A DNA stretch of 10,065 nucleotides from an uncultured Sutterella sp. (GCA_900764215.1 CAAFNI010000194.1:1-10065); one strand, 5' to 3'. Shown: positions 1 to 6,809, counted from the stretch's first letter. Notes: a model not told the origin generated them from the sequence alone. Made by a program: numbers and translations.

Positions 1-32
1 CGCGTGGGCTCGGAGATGTGTAAAAGAGACAG
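1..32 (+). other. Residual Illumina Nextera read-2 adapter (sequencing artefact)
   Basis: These bases match the 3' part of the Nextera read-2 transposase adapter at 30 of 32 positions, the differences being at bases 2 and 23. Bases 14-32 are the Tn5 mosaic end with one substitution. The fdhD reading frame runs with good homology up to base 33 and stops matching exactly at the adapter. This is library-preparation sequence left at a contig end, not biology; the substitution in the mosaic end may explain why trimming missed it. Confidence 0.96.
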
Positions 33-410
33 CTTAAGCTGCCAGAAGCACTCGGACGAAATCGTGAGATCCACCTCCACGCCGCCGCGGCAGCCTTCGC
101 GAAGCTCGCAGGCGTAGAGATGCGAGGCGTCCGGGATGATGCCTTCGGCAAGCGAGAAGCCGAGGGCGAACTCCTCGAGCATCGAGGGCGAAGCCATCAT
201 GACGGCATGCGAGATGCCGTTGTAGACGAGTGCGACGGGCACCTCCTCGGCCACCCAGTCGAGCGAGGGGGCCTCCGCGTTCATGTGATGGACCTCGACC
301 TCGCGCGCGCCCAGGCGCTCGACGCCGTCCGTCGGCAGATTCATGCAGAGCCCCGCTTCGATCGCGCTCGAAAGCGCCTGTGCGGTCTTGGTGAATTGCG
401 TGCATCCCAT
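33..410 (-). CDS. fdhD: FdhD, formate dehydrogenase sulfurtransferase (partial, N-terminal 126 residues)
   Basis: FdhD carries sulfur from the cysteine desulfurase IscS to the bis-MGD cofactor of formate dehydrogenase, a step needed for activity; it acts in the cytoplasm. The family is recognised from the stretch at residues 54-91 (VAEEVPVALVYNGISHAVMM followed by ASPSMLEEFALGFSLAEGII), which is very close to E. coli FdhD. The ATG at 410-408 follows a GGGAGA ribosome site. The gene is the last visible one of the fdh operon, 55 bp after fdhE. It is cut at codon 126, where adapter sequence begins; the family is about 280 residues long, so more than half is missing, including the catalytic CxxC loop expected about 15 residues further on. 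The family call is secure; the completeness of the gene in the genome cannot be judged. Confidence 0.94.
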
Positions 411-465
411 GTTCGTCTCCCGTTCGGTTCGTGCCTGAGGCGTTGCGCGTGCGTCGAGGCGGGCG

Positions 466-1350
466 TCAGGACCGGTCGCCCTCGACGGCGTTCCGGTAAA
501 AGAGCTCGAGCCCCGTCATGACGATCTGCTCTACGTCGGCGCAGAAGTTGAGCTCTTCTCCCGCAAAGATCGTCGGGAAGGCAGCGTGGCAGGCGGCGCA
601 GACGTGCAGGCGGCGGGTTTCGTCGTTCTCGTCATGAATGTAGGAAAGGTCCGACACGGCCTGATCGCCGCAGACGGCGCAGCGGATGCGCTCGAAGACC
701 CAGTGGGCGCCGCAGCACGTGCACCAGAGCTGCTTGACATGACCGTTGAGCGCCGTGTCGGTGACGCTGGCGACTGCGGCGTCGGCGCCGCAGACCGGAC
801 AGTGAAGCGGACGGTTGTGGTGCGTCGTGTCGGTGGCGGTGCGCGCGATGCGGCGGCTGCCTTCGTCGGCTGCTTCGTCGAGGAAGACGCGAAGCGCCAG
901 GCCGAGCACGGGAAGGATGAAGATGTCGAGAAGGTCGTGCTCGCCCGCGTGCACCTCGACGGCATGGAGATACCCCATCGGATCGCGTCCGGCGAGCGCC
1001 AGGAGGTCGGCGGATGCAAACGGCGTCCAATCGACCGCCCGGCAGGCCTCGAGCATGTCGCCCTCGATCTCCTTGTTGTCGAGAAGCGCCCCGGCAATGG
1101 CCTCTGCCGCCTTGAGGAAGCGGCCGGCATCGACGGCGACGGGACGCATCGCAAGAAGCGTGCCCCGGCTCAGACGGGCCGACTCGACTTCCTCGTCGGT
1201 CCATTCGGGCGCTTCGGCGGCGAATTCGGCGCGCAGGTCGGCCGCCTTGAGAAGCGCGGGCGCAAAGAGCGCGAGGCGCGCGACGACGCTTTCATCCTGG
1301 TGGCCGGCGGCACGGGCGAGAGCCCTTTCGATCGACTTGCGGTTGAGCAT
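466..1350 (-). CDS. fdhE: FdhE, formate dehydrogenase accessory protein (rubredoxin-like)
   Basis: FdhE is a cytoplasmic iron-binding protein needed for maturation of respiratory formate dehydrogenases; in E. coli it interacts with the catalytic subunit. The 294-residue product has the usual length (E. coli about 309). It has a helical N-terminal half and a C-terminal half with four Cys pairs: C184/C187 (CPVC), C210/C213 (CTCC, with an extra C212), C224/C227 (CAVC) and C251/C254 (CAAC). This is the paired rubredoxin-like metal-site pattern of the family. The ATG at 1350-1348 has a GGAAAG ribosome site just upstream. It follows fdhC after a 204-bp hairpin-rich spacer and precedes fdhD, which supports its role as a dedicated maturation factor of this enzyme. 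No oddities are visible in the reading frame. Confidence 0.95.
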   Translation of the reverse strand: MLNRKSIERALARAAGHQDESVVARLALFAPALLKAADLRAEFAAEAPEWTDEEVESARLSRGTLLAMRPVAVDAGRFLKAAEAIAGALLDNKEIEGDMLEACRAVDWTPFASADLLALAGRDPMGYLHAVEVHAGEHDLLDIFILPVLGLALRVFLDEAADEGSRRIARTATDTTHHNRPLHCPVCGADAAVASVTDTALNGHVKQLWCTCCGAHWVFERIRCAVCGDQAVSDLSYIHDENDETRRLHVCAACHAAFPTIFAGEELNFCADVEQIVMTGLELFYRNAVEGDRS

Positions 1351-1554
1351 GTGGCTTTCCTTTTTTTGAAGGCGCTCCGGAGAATCCGGGCGCAGTTTGA
1401 TTGTGAGTTTGATGGCTCGGCGCCTCTTCGGGCGTCCGGAAAGAGGTCTTGCAAAGGCCTCTTTCCGGACGGGCCCCTTGCGGAGCCCGTCGGGCTGTCG
1501 CCGGCGTCGCAGAAGCGCCGGCGATTGGCTCGGAGAGTTCGGAAAAGATTCCCC
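1351..1554 (-). promoter_or_regulatory. fdhC-fdhE spacer with three hairpins
   Basis: This 204-bp gap is the only long one inside the fdh operon. In transcription order it holds three stem-loops. The first (1499-1523) has 8-bp arms of CGCCGGCG. The second (1484-1496) has AGCCC/GGGCT arms and a 3-nt loop. The third and largest (1433-1471) has a perfect 14-bp arm beginning CGTCCGG, and can extend to about 18 bp by pairing inside the loop. No T-run follows the last stem on the minus strand, so a canonical intrinsic terminator is unlikely. An RNA stabilising or processing element at the 3' end of the fdhABC message, or partial attenuation before the maturation genes, would fit; this is inference. 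Confidence 0.6.
1433..1471 (-). repeat. Perfect 14-bp inverted repeat (large hairpin)
   Basis: The left arm (1433-1446) and right arm (1458-1471) are exact reverse complements over 14 bp, separated by 11 bases that can pair further (one G-T plus three Watson-Crick pairs), leaving a GCA loop. It lies about 80 bp after the fdhC stop and about 80 bp before the fdhE start. It is the strongest stem seen by eye in the window. The lack of a following T-run on either strand argues against simple rho-independent termination. Confidence 0.8.
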
Positions 1555-2280
1555 TTACTTTTCCTTGCCGTCCTTTTCAACGGTCACGTTCTTGCCGAGG
1601 GCGATTTCCTGATTCGCCCAGTAGCCCCAGTGGTAGACCGCATCGGACTCGCTCACCTTGCCGTCGCCGAACATGATGCGGGCGGTGCCGCGGTACGGCT
1701 GGAAGATGCCGGCGCCGAGATAGATGTGGGCGATGCCGACAAAGACGGTGAGGAAGAAGAACACGTCGTGCACGAGGTGCGCAAGCAGCAGCGTTTCGGG
1801 CGCGAAGTCGACCTTGAGGCCGGAGCCGGTCGGCAGACCCGTGTTGAGCCAGAGCACGATGCCCGAGAGCGCGAGCATCACGCAGAAGAACAGCAGGGCG
1901 CCGTCGGCGAGACGCTGGGCGGACTTCACGTGGTGCTGCGGAGGCATGTGAACCTTGCCCGGCGCAAACAGGTAGAACGGGAACTTCATGGCCCAGGCCA
2001 CGTCGTCCTTGTCCCACTTGCCGAAGATGTCCTCCTTGAAGAGGTGCACGAAGCCGGCGGGCGACTTCAGCACGGCAAAGAGCGGAACGAGGATGAACGG
2101 CACCGCAACGATGCGGTGGAGCATGCGCATGGTCTGGGTGAATTCCCCGCCCATGATGCCGCCGCCGAGGCTCGGAACGAACACGAACACGCCGGTGATC
2201 GCGAGCAGGATGCAGCCGATGGCGGCAACGCCGTGAGTCACTCGGGTGAGCAGAGAGTGACGCTGAATGTATCTGGTCAT
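1555..2280 (-). CDS. fdhC: Formate dehydrogenase cytochrome b556 (gamma) subunit
   Basis: This is the integral membrane subunit (241 residues) that takes electrons from the FdhB clusters through two b hemes and reduces quinone. Four hydrophobic segments are visible at roughly residues 17-36, 53-71, 127-147 and 165-188. Candidate heme ligands are H16, H55, H171 and H185. The 14-residue gap between the last two equals that between H155 and H169 of E. coli FdnI, and H16/H55 match H18/H57 of FdnI. The start at 2280-2278 is chosen because AGGAG lies 7 bases upstream and it follows the fdhB stop by 13 bp; the open frame extends further upstream but would overlap fdhB. A longer periplasmic or cytoplasmic stretch (about residues 72-126) separates segments 2 and 3. 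The C-terminus is lysine-rich. The symbol follows wolinella-type naming; fdnI/fdoI are the E. coli equivalents. Confidence 0.94.
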   Translation of the reverse strand: MTRYIQRHSLLTRVTHGVAAIGCILLAITGVFVFVPSLGGGIMGGEFTQTMRMLHRIVAVPFILVPLFAVLKSPAGFVHLFKEDIFGKWDKDDVAWAMKFPFYLFAPGKVHMPPQHHVKSAQRLADGALLFFCVMLALSGIVLWLNTGLPTGSGLKVDFAPETLLLAHLVHDVFFFLTVFVGIAHIYLGAGIFQPYRGTARIMFGDGKVSESDAVYHWGYWANQEIALGKNVTVEKDGKEK

Positions 2281-2293
2281 TCTGAGTCTCCTA

Positions 2294-3190
2294 TTACTTG
2301 CCGGAGGCTTCTTTTTCAAGAAGCTCCTTGACTTCACGATCGGCGGTGGCGCGCTGTTCAGGCGTCCAGTGCTTCTTGGCTTCCTCGACGGCCACCTTTT
2401 CGCGGCGGTAGCCGGTGGCGGCGACGAAGGAAACGGCGAGGCCGGCGAGGACGGCGGCGGTGCCGACACCGGTCACCGTGCGCATGGCGTTCATCATGCC
2501 GATCATCTTGTTGGGCTTGGGATCGGTCGGGAGGCCGTAGGCTTCGTGACCGAACTGGCAGACCTGCAGGATGTGCAGGCCGCCCATTTCATTGACGCCG
2601 TAGAGCTCAGCCTTGTCGAAGCCCTTCTTCTTGAGGAATTCGACGCGCTTCTGGCCGATCGCGATCATTTCGTCGCGGGGACCGAACCTGAGCGCTTCGG
2701 GCTGGCAGGTCTTGACGCAGGCCGGGATGCCGCCCTCTTCGAGACGGTCGATGCAGAGCGTGCACTTGTCGATGCAGCCGTCCGTCGGACGGAAGCGGGG
2801 CACGTCGAACGGGCAGGCGGACTGGCAGTACGTGCAGCCGTTGCACTTGTTCGTGTCGTACGCCACGACGCCGTTCTCCTTCTTGTAGAGGGCGCCCGAC
2901 GAGCAGATCGCAACGCAGGCTGCGTCCGTGCAGTGGAAGCACGAGCGGCGGCCGATGGCGAAGTTGATCGGCTGGTACTTGTTGCCGGACTCCTTCTCGT
3001 CGAACGTCATCACGAGGCGCGTGTCGCCGTTGAGATCTGGCGGGTTCTGATACGTGCCCGAGAACTTGTTCTCGTTGAGGCCGAGCTTCGAGGGAAGCAT
3101 GTTCCACTGCTTGCACGCAACCTGGCAGCCCTTGCAGCCGGTGCAGTGCGAAGAGTCGAACAGCATGGCGACTTCTTTAGTATTTGCCAT
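2294..3190 (-). CDS. fdhB: Formate dehydrogenase iron-sulfur (beta) subunit
   Basis: This is the electron-transfer subunit between the catalytic subunit and the cytochrome b. It has sixteen cysteines in four ferredoxin-type groups: C16/19/22/26, C84/87/92/96, C116/119/122/126 and C143/146/158/162, which is the four-[4Fe-4S] layout of FdnH/FdoH. One C-terminal hydrophobic helix (about residues 238-260) would anchor it in the membrane, followed by a charged cytoplasmic tail. Two adjacent ATGs are possible, at 3193 and 3190. The GGAG ribosome site (3201-3198) is 7 bases from the second and only 4 from the first, so 3190 is preferred (298 residues). It begins 23 bp after fdhA stops and ends 13 bp before fdhC. 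There is no Tat or Sec signal, as expected for a subunit exported together with the Tat-bearing catalytic partner. Confidence 0.96.
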   Translation of the reverse strand: MANTKEVAMLFDSSHCTGCKGCQVACKQWNMLPSKLGLNENKFSGTYQNPPDLNGDTRLVMTFDEKESGNKYQPINFAIGRRSCFHCTDAACVAICSSGALYKKENGVVAYDTNKCNGCTYCQSACPFDVPRFRPTDGCIDKCTLCIDRLEEGGIPACVKTCQPEALRFGPRDEMIAIGQKRVEFLKKKGFDKAELYGVNEMGGLHILQVCQFGHEAYGLPTDPKPNKMIGMMNAMRTVTGVGTAAVLAGLAVSFVAATGYRREKVAVEEAKKHWTPEQRATADREVKELLEKEASGK

Positions 3191-3213
3191 CATTCATCTC
3201 CATTGGCACGCCG

Positions 3214-6200
3214 TCAGGCTGCCTTCTCAAGGTTGACAAGGAACGCCTTGTATTCCGGAATGTACGAGTTCGGGTCACCGACGTTGGGCGTGAGGTCGTT
3301 CACGTTGTCGCCGGTGGCGAGCTTCGTCGCCCAGGAGAAGTGGTGCGGCATGCCGACCACGTGCGTGAGCTTGCCGTCGATCGTCATGGGCTTCATGCGG
3401 ATCGTGATCATGGCGTCGACCACGACGGAGCCGCGATTGTTCCAGACGCGGACCTTGTCGCCCGGACGAATGCCCTTTTCCTTTGCAAGCTCTTCGGAAA
3501 GCTCGATGAAGTTGCTCGGGATGAGCTCGTTGAGCCACGGAATGTTGCGCGTCTGCGTGCCGGACTGCCAGTGTTCGACGACCGAGTACGTCGTCACGAC
3601 GTACGGGTAGTCCTTGCTGCTGCCGCGAAGCACGGACGGATCTTCCGTGAAGCGGGCGCACGGGTTGCCGCCCGCGCCGTTGAAGAGGTTCTTCACGGGC
3701 GCTTCATGCGGCTCGAAGTGTTCGGGCAGCGGACCGTCGACCATCGGATAGGCGAAGAGGCGGGCGTTCTGCTCCCAAGTCATGAAGAAGGCGTTGTCGT
3801 CGGGGGCCTTGGCCGTGACGAAGTCGCCCACGTCGTTCTGGAGCCACTTGCTGCCGTCCCACTCGACGAGCACGCGCTTGGGATCCCAGGGCTTGCCCGC
3901 GGGGTCGGCGGAGGCGCGGTTGTAGAGGATGCGGCGGTTGGCGGGCCACGCGAAGGACCAGCCCGGGAAGAGGCCGAGGCCGGTCGGGTCTTCCTTGGAG
4001 CGGTTCGTCATCGGCTGCTTCATCGGATCGAGCTTCTGGGCTTCGTTGTTGTAGTAGCCCGAGAAGATCCACATGCCGCAGGCGGTCGAGCCGTCGGCCT
4101 GGAGCTGGCCGTAGGTCTTGAGGAGCTTGCCGTCGTTGACCGTGTAGCCGTTGAGGGCCCAGCAGAGCGCGCGCAGGTCCGGCTTGCCGTCGATCGTGTA
4201 GTCGAAGTTCGTCTTCAGGATCTGATCCGGGCAGGCGCCGCCTTCCTTCTTGTAAAGGTCGACGATGTTCTTCCAGAGAAGCATCATCATGTCGAAGTCG
4301 GAGCGGCATTCTCCCGGCGGCTCGATGGCCTTTTCGCGCCACTGGATCCAGCGGCCGGAATTGTTGATGGAGCCGATCTTTTCATAGATGAGCGCAGCCG
4401 GCAGGAAGTAGACCTCGGTCTTGACGTCTTCAGGCTTCATGTCGGGAGCTTCCCAGAAGGTCGACGTTTCCGTCTGGAACCAGTCGGCGACGACGAGCCA
4501 GTCGAGATTGGCCATCGAGCGGCGGGCGTGCTTGCCGTTCGGGGTCGAATGCATCGGATTCATGCCCCAGCAGAAGTAGCCCTTGATCTTGTTGTCGCGC
4601 ATGTCGTTGAACGACATGATCGTGGAGTAGTCGCCGTAGTCGAGCTTCGGGCTGATCTTCGGGAGCAGATCGTAGCAGTAGTCGTTTTCCACCGTGGCGT
4701 TGGCGCCGAACCATTCGCGAAGCTGGGAAATCCAGAACTTCGGCTTGTTGGCGTAGTAGCCCGCGGCGTACGTTTCCTTCGAGAGGTAGTCGGCCAGCGT
4801 CGGGTGAGCCTTGCCGGTCGGCCAGGACAGGTAGGCGGGCGCCTGATGAGAGCTTGCGCCGACGTCGGTCGAGCCCTGAACGTTCGGTTCGCCGCGAAGC
4901 GCGTTGATGCCGCCGCCGGCAATGCCGATGTTGCCCAGAAGAAGCTGAATGACGCACATGGCGCGGCAGTTCTGGGAGCCGTAGGTGTGCTGCGTCTGGC
5001 CGAGCGCATAGAGGATGGAGCCGGCCTTGTCGGGACGGCCCGTGGAGGCGAAGACCTCCCAGACCTTCTTCATCACGTCCGGATCCATGCCCGTGACGCG
5101 CGTGACGAGTTCGGGCGTATAGCGCGCATAGTGGCGCTTCATGACGTTGAGGACGCAGTTCGGATCCTGGAGCGTCATGTCGCGCTTGAGCACCTTCAGA
5201 TCCGGCGTCTTGAACTTCGGCGTGCCCGGACGGTTGACCCAGGCGAAGGCGGAGCCGTCGGACGTGTCCCAGACGGCCTTGCGCTCGACATCGTAGCCCC
5301 AGGTTTCATTGTCGTAGCGCTTCGTTTCCGGATCCCAGCCGGAGAAGAGGCCGTGGTCGACGTCGAACTTGTAGTCGGGGCGCAGCAGGCAGGCGGCGTT
5401 CGTGTAGTGCAGGACGTATTCCTTCTGATAGAGGTCGTTCTGCAGGATGTAGTTGATCAGGCCGCCGTAGAAGGCGAGGTCGGCGCCCGGACGGATGCGG
5501 GCGTAGATGTCGGCGCGGGCGGCCGAGCGGGAGTAGCGCGGGTCGATGACGATCCACGTGGCGCCCTTGTCCTGGGCGCGCTCGACCCAGCGGGAGGAGA
5601 GCGGATGGTTTTCGACGTTGTTCGAGCCGATCGTCATGATGACGTCGGAGTTTGCGAAGTCGCACCAGTGGCTCGTCATGGAGCCGCGGCCGAACGTCGG
5701 CGCAAGGCCCGAAACGGTCGAGGAGTGGCAGACGCGGGTCTGGTTGTCGATTGCGACCACGCCGAGGCTTCGCGCAAACTTCTGCACGAGCCAGCCTTCC
5801 TCGTTGTTGAGCTGGGCGGCGCCGAGACTGGCGATGCCGTCGCAGCGGTTGACCGTCACGTCGCCTTCCTTTTCGACGAAGGTGGCGTCGCGGGTCTTCT
5901 TGACGTGGCGCGCGATTTCAAGGGCGGCCTGATCCCAGGAGAGTCGCTCCCAGGTCTTGCTGCCCGGACGGCGGACCATCGGATAGAGCACGCGGTCCGG
6001 ATGCAGCTGCGCGCGGCGGTCCTTCGTCACGATATTGCGAAGGCCCCACATGGCGGCGCCCTTCGGGCACAGGCCGCCGAGATTGACCGGGTGATCCGGG
6101 TCGCCTTCAAGATTGATGAGCTCGCCGTTTCGGGTCGAGCAGATCGTGCCGCAGCCGCCTGAGCAGTAGCAGCAGATGTTCGTCGTTTCGTTCACGCTGG

Positions 6201-6321
6201 TGAGCTTGTAGGGCTTCTTGGAGCCGCCGGCCGCATGGGCAGCCGCGCCGGCGAGACCGGACGCAGCACCGCCGCCGAGAAGCAGACCGCGCTTGAGAAA
6301 ACTTCTGCGAGATACTTCCAT
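3214..6321 (-). CDS. fdhA: Formate dehydrogenase catalytic (alpha) subunit, Tat-exported, Cys type
   Basis: This enzyme oxidises formate to CO2 at a Mo (or W) bis-MGD centre on the periplasmic side. The 1035-residue product is full length (FdnG is 1015). Residues 4-10 form a Tat motif (SRRSFLK), followed by a hydrophobic run and a likely cleavage after AHA at residue 30. A [4Fe-4S] site is C50-x2-C53-x3-C57-x27-C85, with the conserved K87 after it. The active-site segment is RVCHSSTV, with C198 (TGC at 5730-5728) and H199; E. coli FdnG has selenocysteine here, so this is a Cys-type enzyme that needs no SelB/SECIS. The C-terminal LTPNVGDPNSYIPEYKAFLV block is the typical dinucleotide-binding end. 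The start at 6321 is fixed by the Tat signal and an AAGGA site 6 bases upstream; the frame stays open 123 codons further but that part is not protein-like. It is the first gene of the operon. Confidence 0.97.
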   Translation of the reverse strand: MEVSRRSFLKRGLLLGGGAASGLAGAAAHAAGGSKKPYKLTSVNETTNICCYCSGGCGTICSTRNGELINLEGDPDHPVNLGGLCPKGAAMWGLRNIVTKDRRAQLHPDRVLYPMVRRPGSKTWERLSWDQAALEIARHVKKTRDATFVEKEGDVTVNRCDGIASLGAAQLNNEEGWLVQKFARSLGVVAIDNQTRVCHSSTVSGLAPTFGRGSMTSHWCDFANSDVIMTIGSNNVENHPLSSRWVERAQDKGATWIVIDPRYSRSAARADIYARIRPGADLAFYGGLINYILQNDLYQKEYVLHYTNAACLLRPDYKFDVDHGLFSGWDPETKRYDNETWGYDVERKAVWDTSDGSAFAWVNRPGTPKFKTPDLKVLKRDMTLQDPNCVLNVMKRHYARYTPELVTRVTGMDPDVMKKVWEVFASTGRPDKAGSILYALGQTQHTYGSQNCRAMCVIQLLLGNIGIAGGGINALRGEPNVQGSTDVGASSHQAPAYLSWPTGKAHPTLADYLSKETYAAGYYANKPKFWISQLREWFGANATVENDYCYDLLPKISPKLDYGDYSTIMSFNDMRDNKIKGYFCWGMNPMHSTPNGKHARRSMANLDWLVVADWFQTETSTFWEAPDMKPEDVKTEVYFLPAALIYEKIGSINNSGRWIQWREKAIEPPGECRSDFDMMMLLWKNIVDLYKKEGGACPDQILKTNFDYTIDGKPDLRALCWALNGYTVNDGKLLKTYGQLQADGSTACGMWIFSGYYNNEAQKLDPMKQPMTNRSKEDPTGLGLFPGWSFAWPANRRILYNRASADPAGKPWDPKRVLVEWDGSKWLQNDVGDFVTAKAPDDNAFFMTWEQNARLFAYPMVDGPLPEHFEPHEAPVKNLFNGAGGNPCARFTEDPSVLRGSSKDYPYVVTTYSVVEHWQSGTQTRNIPWLNELIPSNFIELSEELAKEKGIRPGDKVRVWNNRGSVVVDAMITIRMKPMTIDGKLTHVVGMPHHFSWATKLATGDNVNDLTPNVGDPNSYIPEYKAFLVNLEKAA

Positions 6322-6408
6322 GGGGGATCCTTCTTGGAAAGTTGTTGTTCTAGCCGCTCGTTCGACGCGCCCGATCAGGGGCGGCGCATCGCGGCGGTGA
6401 TCTTCGCC

Positions 6409-6464
6409 TTGACAGAAAACTCTGTCGACCCCGAGAGTCTGCCTCCATGTCAAATTCATGACAA
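6409..6464. promoter_or_regulatory. Cluster of four TGACA-type half-sites upstream of fdhA
   Basis: Within 56 bp there are two inverted pairs built on the same half-site. The first is TTGACAG (6409-6415) facing CTGTCGA (6422-6428), including a perfect GACAGA/TCTGTC pair. The second is TGTCA (6448-6452) and TGACA (6459-6463), separated by six bases and in the opposite orientation. They lie about 88-143 bp upstream of the fdhA start codon. Repetition of one half-site suggests binding of a dimeric regulator; the identity of the regulator is unknown, and TGACA is short enough that chance cannot be excluded. Confidence 0.35.
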
Positions 6465-6585
6465 CCCTACTCTCGCAGTAGTTTTCGATAATCACCCTCT
6501 TCCTTGGCTTTACTACCAATACCACCAAAGAGGTACGCAGAACGGAGAGTCTTTCCGCGCGACCCCTTCTCGAGAGGAAAACCTC

Positions 6586-6606
6586 GCTATTCACATGAGG
6601 AATAGC
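6586..6606. repeat. 7-bp inverted repeat GCTATTC-N7-GAATAGC
   Basis: The arms 6586-6592 and 6600-6606 are perfect reverse complements separated by seven bases, giving a 14-bp centre-to-centre spacing typical of dimeric regulator sites. The element is about 265 bp from fdhA and about 204 bp from the flavoprotein start. No T-run follows on either strand, so an operator is more likely than a terminator. The regulator is not identifiable. Confidence 0.45.
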
Positions 6607-6632
6607 ACATCGCTCCGTTTTTTCACCACTCC

Positions 6633-6654
6633 ATACCGCATTCACGGTATTTTT
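6633..6654 (+). repeat. 6-bp inverted repeat ATACCG/CGGTAT followed by T-run
   Basis: The arms 6633-6638 and 6645-6650 are perfect reverse complements around a six-base loop. On the plus strand the stem runs directly into five T residues (6650-6654). This resembles a weak intrinsic terminator read rightward, but no upstream plus-strand gene is apparent, so it could equally be an operator. Confidence 0.35.
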
Positions 6655-6686
6655 CATGCATCGGGCGATTCGTCTCAGGCGTTTTC

Positions 6687-6720
6687 GCAAAAAACCGCTG
6701 TTGGACCCGGCTTTTTTTGC
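6687..6720. repeat. A/T-tract stem-loop GCAAAAAA...TTTTTTGC
   Basis: The arms GCAAAAAA (6687-6694) and TTTTTTGC (6713-6720) are perfect complements, and CCG (6695-6697) can pair with CGG (6708-6710) with a two-base bulge. The stem has A-tracts on one side and T-tracts on the other, as in bidirectional terminators. It directly precedes and partly overlaps the proposed flavoprotein promoter, so it may isolate that promoter from read-through or act as a bendable upstream element. Function is inferred. Confidence 0.4.
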
Positions 6721-6726
6721 TATTCT
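6718..6726 (+). promoter_or_regulatory. Possible extended -10 promoter element for the flavoprotein gene
   Basis: TGCTATTCT matches the extended -10 form TGnTATAAT with the TG and four of six hexamer bases. A TTGGAC resembling a -35 hexamer lies upstream at 6701-6706, but the 14-base spacing is short; an extended -10 can work with a poor -35. Transcription would start near 6733, giving a leader of about 77 bases before the ATG at 6810. This is a visual call without experimental support. Confidence 0.3.
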
Positions 6727-6734
6727 TTTGCCTA

Positions 6735-6746
6735 CGGGTTAACCCG
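6735..6746. promoter_or_regulatory. Perfect 12-bp palindrome CGGGTTAACCCG, possible operator
   Basis: These twelve bases equal their own reverse complement. They lie just downstream of the proposed extended -10 element, about where transcription of the flavoprotein gene would begin, a position where a bound repressor would block the polymerase. No regulator gene is visible in the window, so the link to control is inference. Confidence 0.4.
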
Positions 6747-6809
6747 AGACCTGCCTTGTCCGGATGCCCCTTTTTGATTCAAGACCGTCATCAGTTCCAA
6801 ACCCATACC

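Larger units (their letters stand above)
6322..6809. promoter_or_regulatory. Divergent intergenic region between fdhA and the flavoprotein gene
   Basis: These 488 bp separate two divergent start codons and look less GC-rich than the flanking genes. I see no convincing gene here: open frames exist on both strands but none has a ribosome site, family similarity or consistent codon use. The region carries at least six separate inverted repeats, listed individually where clearest. Promoters for both transcripts must lie here. A plausible one for the flavoprotein is at 6718-6726. No convincing sigma-70 pair was found for fdhA, which may need an activator or an alternative sigma factor. Clear FNR boxes (TTGAT-N4-ATCAA) were not found. 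Confidence 0.75.

Noticed and set aside
14..32. A native Tn5-like transposon end at the left edge
   Set aside because: The preceding bases are also Nextera adapter sequence, which a natural element would not carry, and no transposase is present.
586..2331. 581-codon plus-strand open frame opposite fdhE and fdhC
   Set aside because: It spans two real minus-strand genes and their spacer, has no family features and is explained by composition.
3184..6162. 992-codon open frame on the plus strand antisense to fdhA
   Set aside because: It is opposite a clear, full-length fdhA; its sequence is low-complexity Arg/Val/Ala-rich with no recognisable fold or ribosome site. Long antisense frames are expected opposite GC-rich genes with strong codon bias.
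6322..6690. 123-codon N-terminal extension of fdhA
   Set aside because: The frame is open, but the Tat signal must be N-terminal, AAGGA precedes the ATG at 6321, and the extension is not protein-like and covers the regulatory repeats.
6235..6777. 180-codon plus-strand frame across the intergenic region
   Set aside because: It starts inside antisense fdhA, has no ribosome site and ends inside the flavoprotein leader; it is likely chance.
6771..6782. FNR-type site at TTGATTCAA upstream of the flavoprotein
   Set aside because: The centre is one base rather than the four of an FNR box, and it lies inside the leader just before the ATG.
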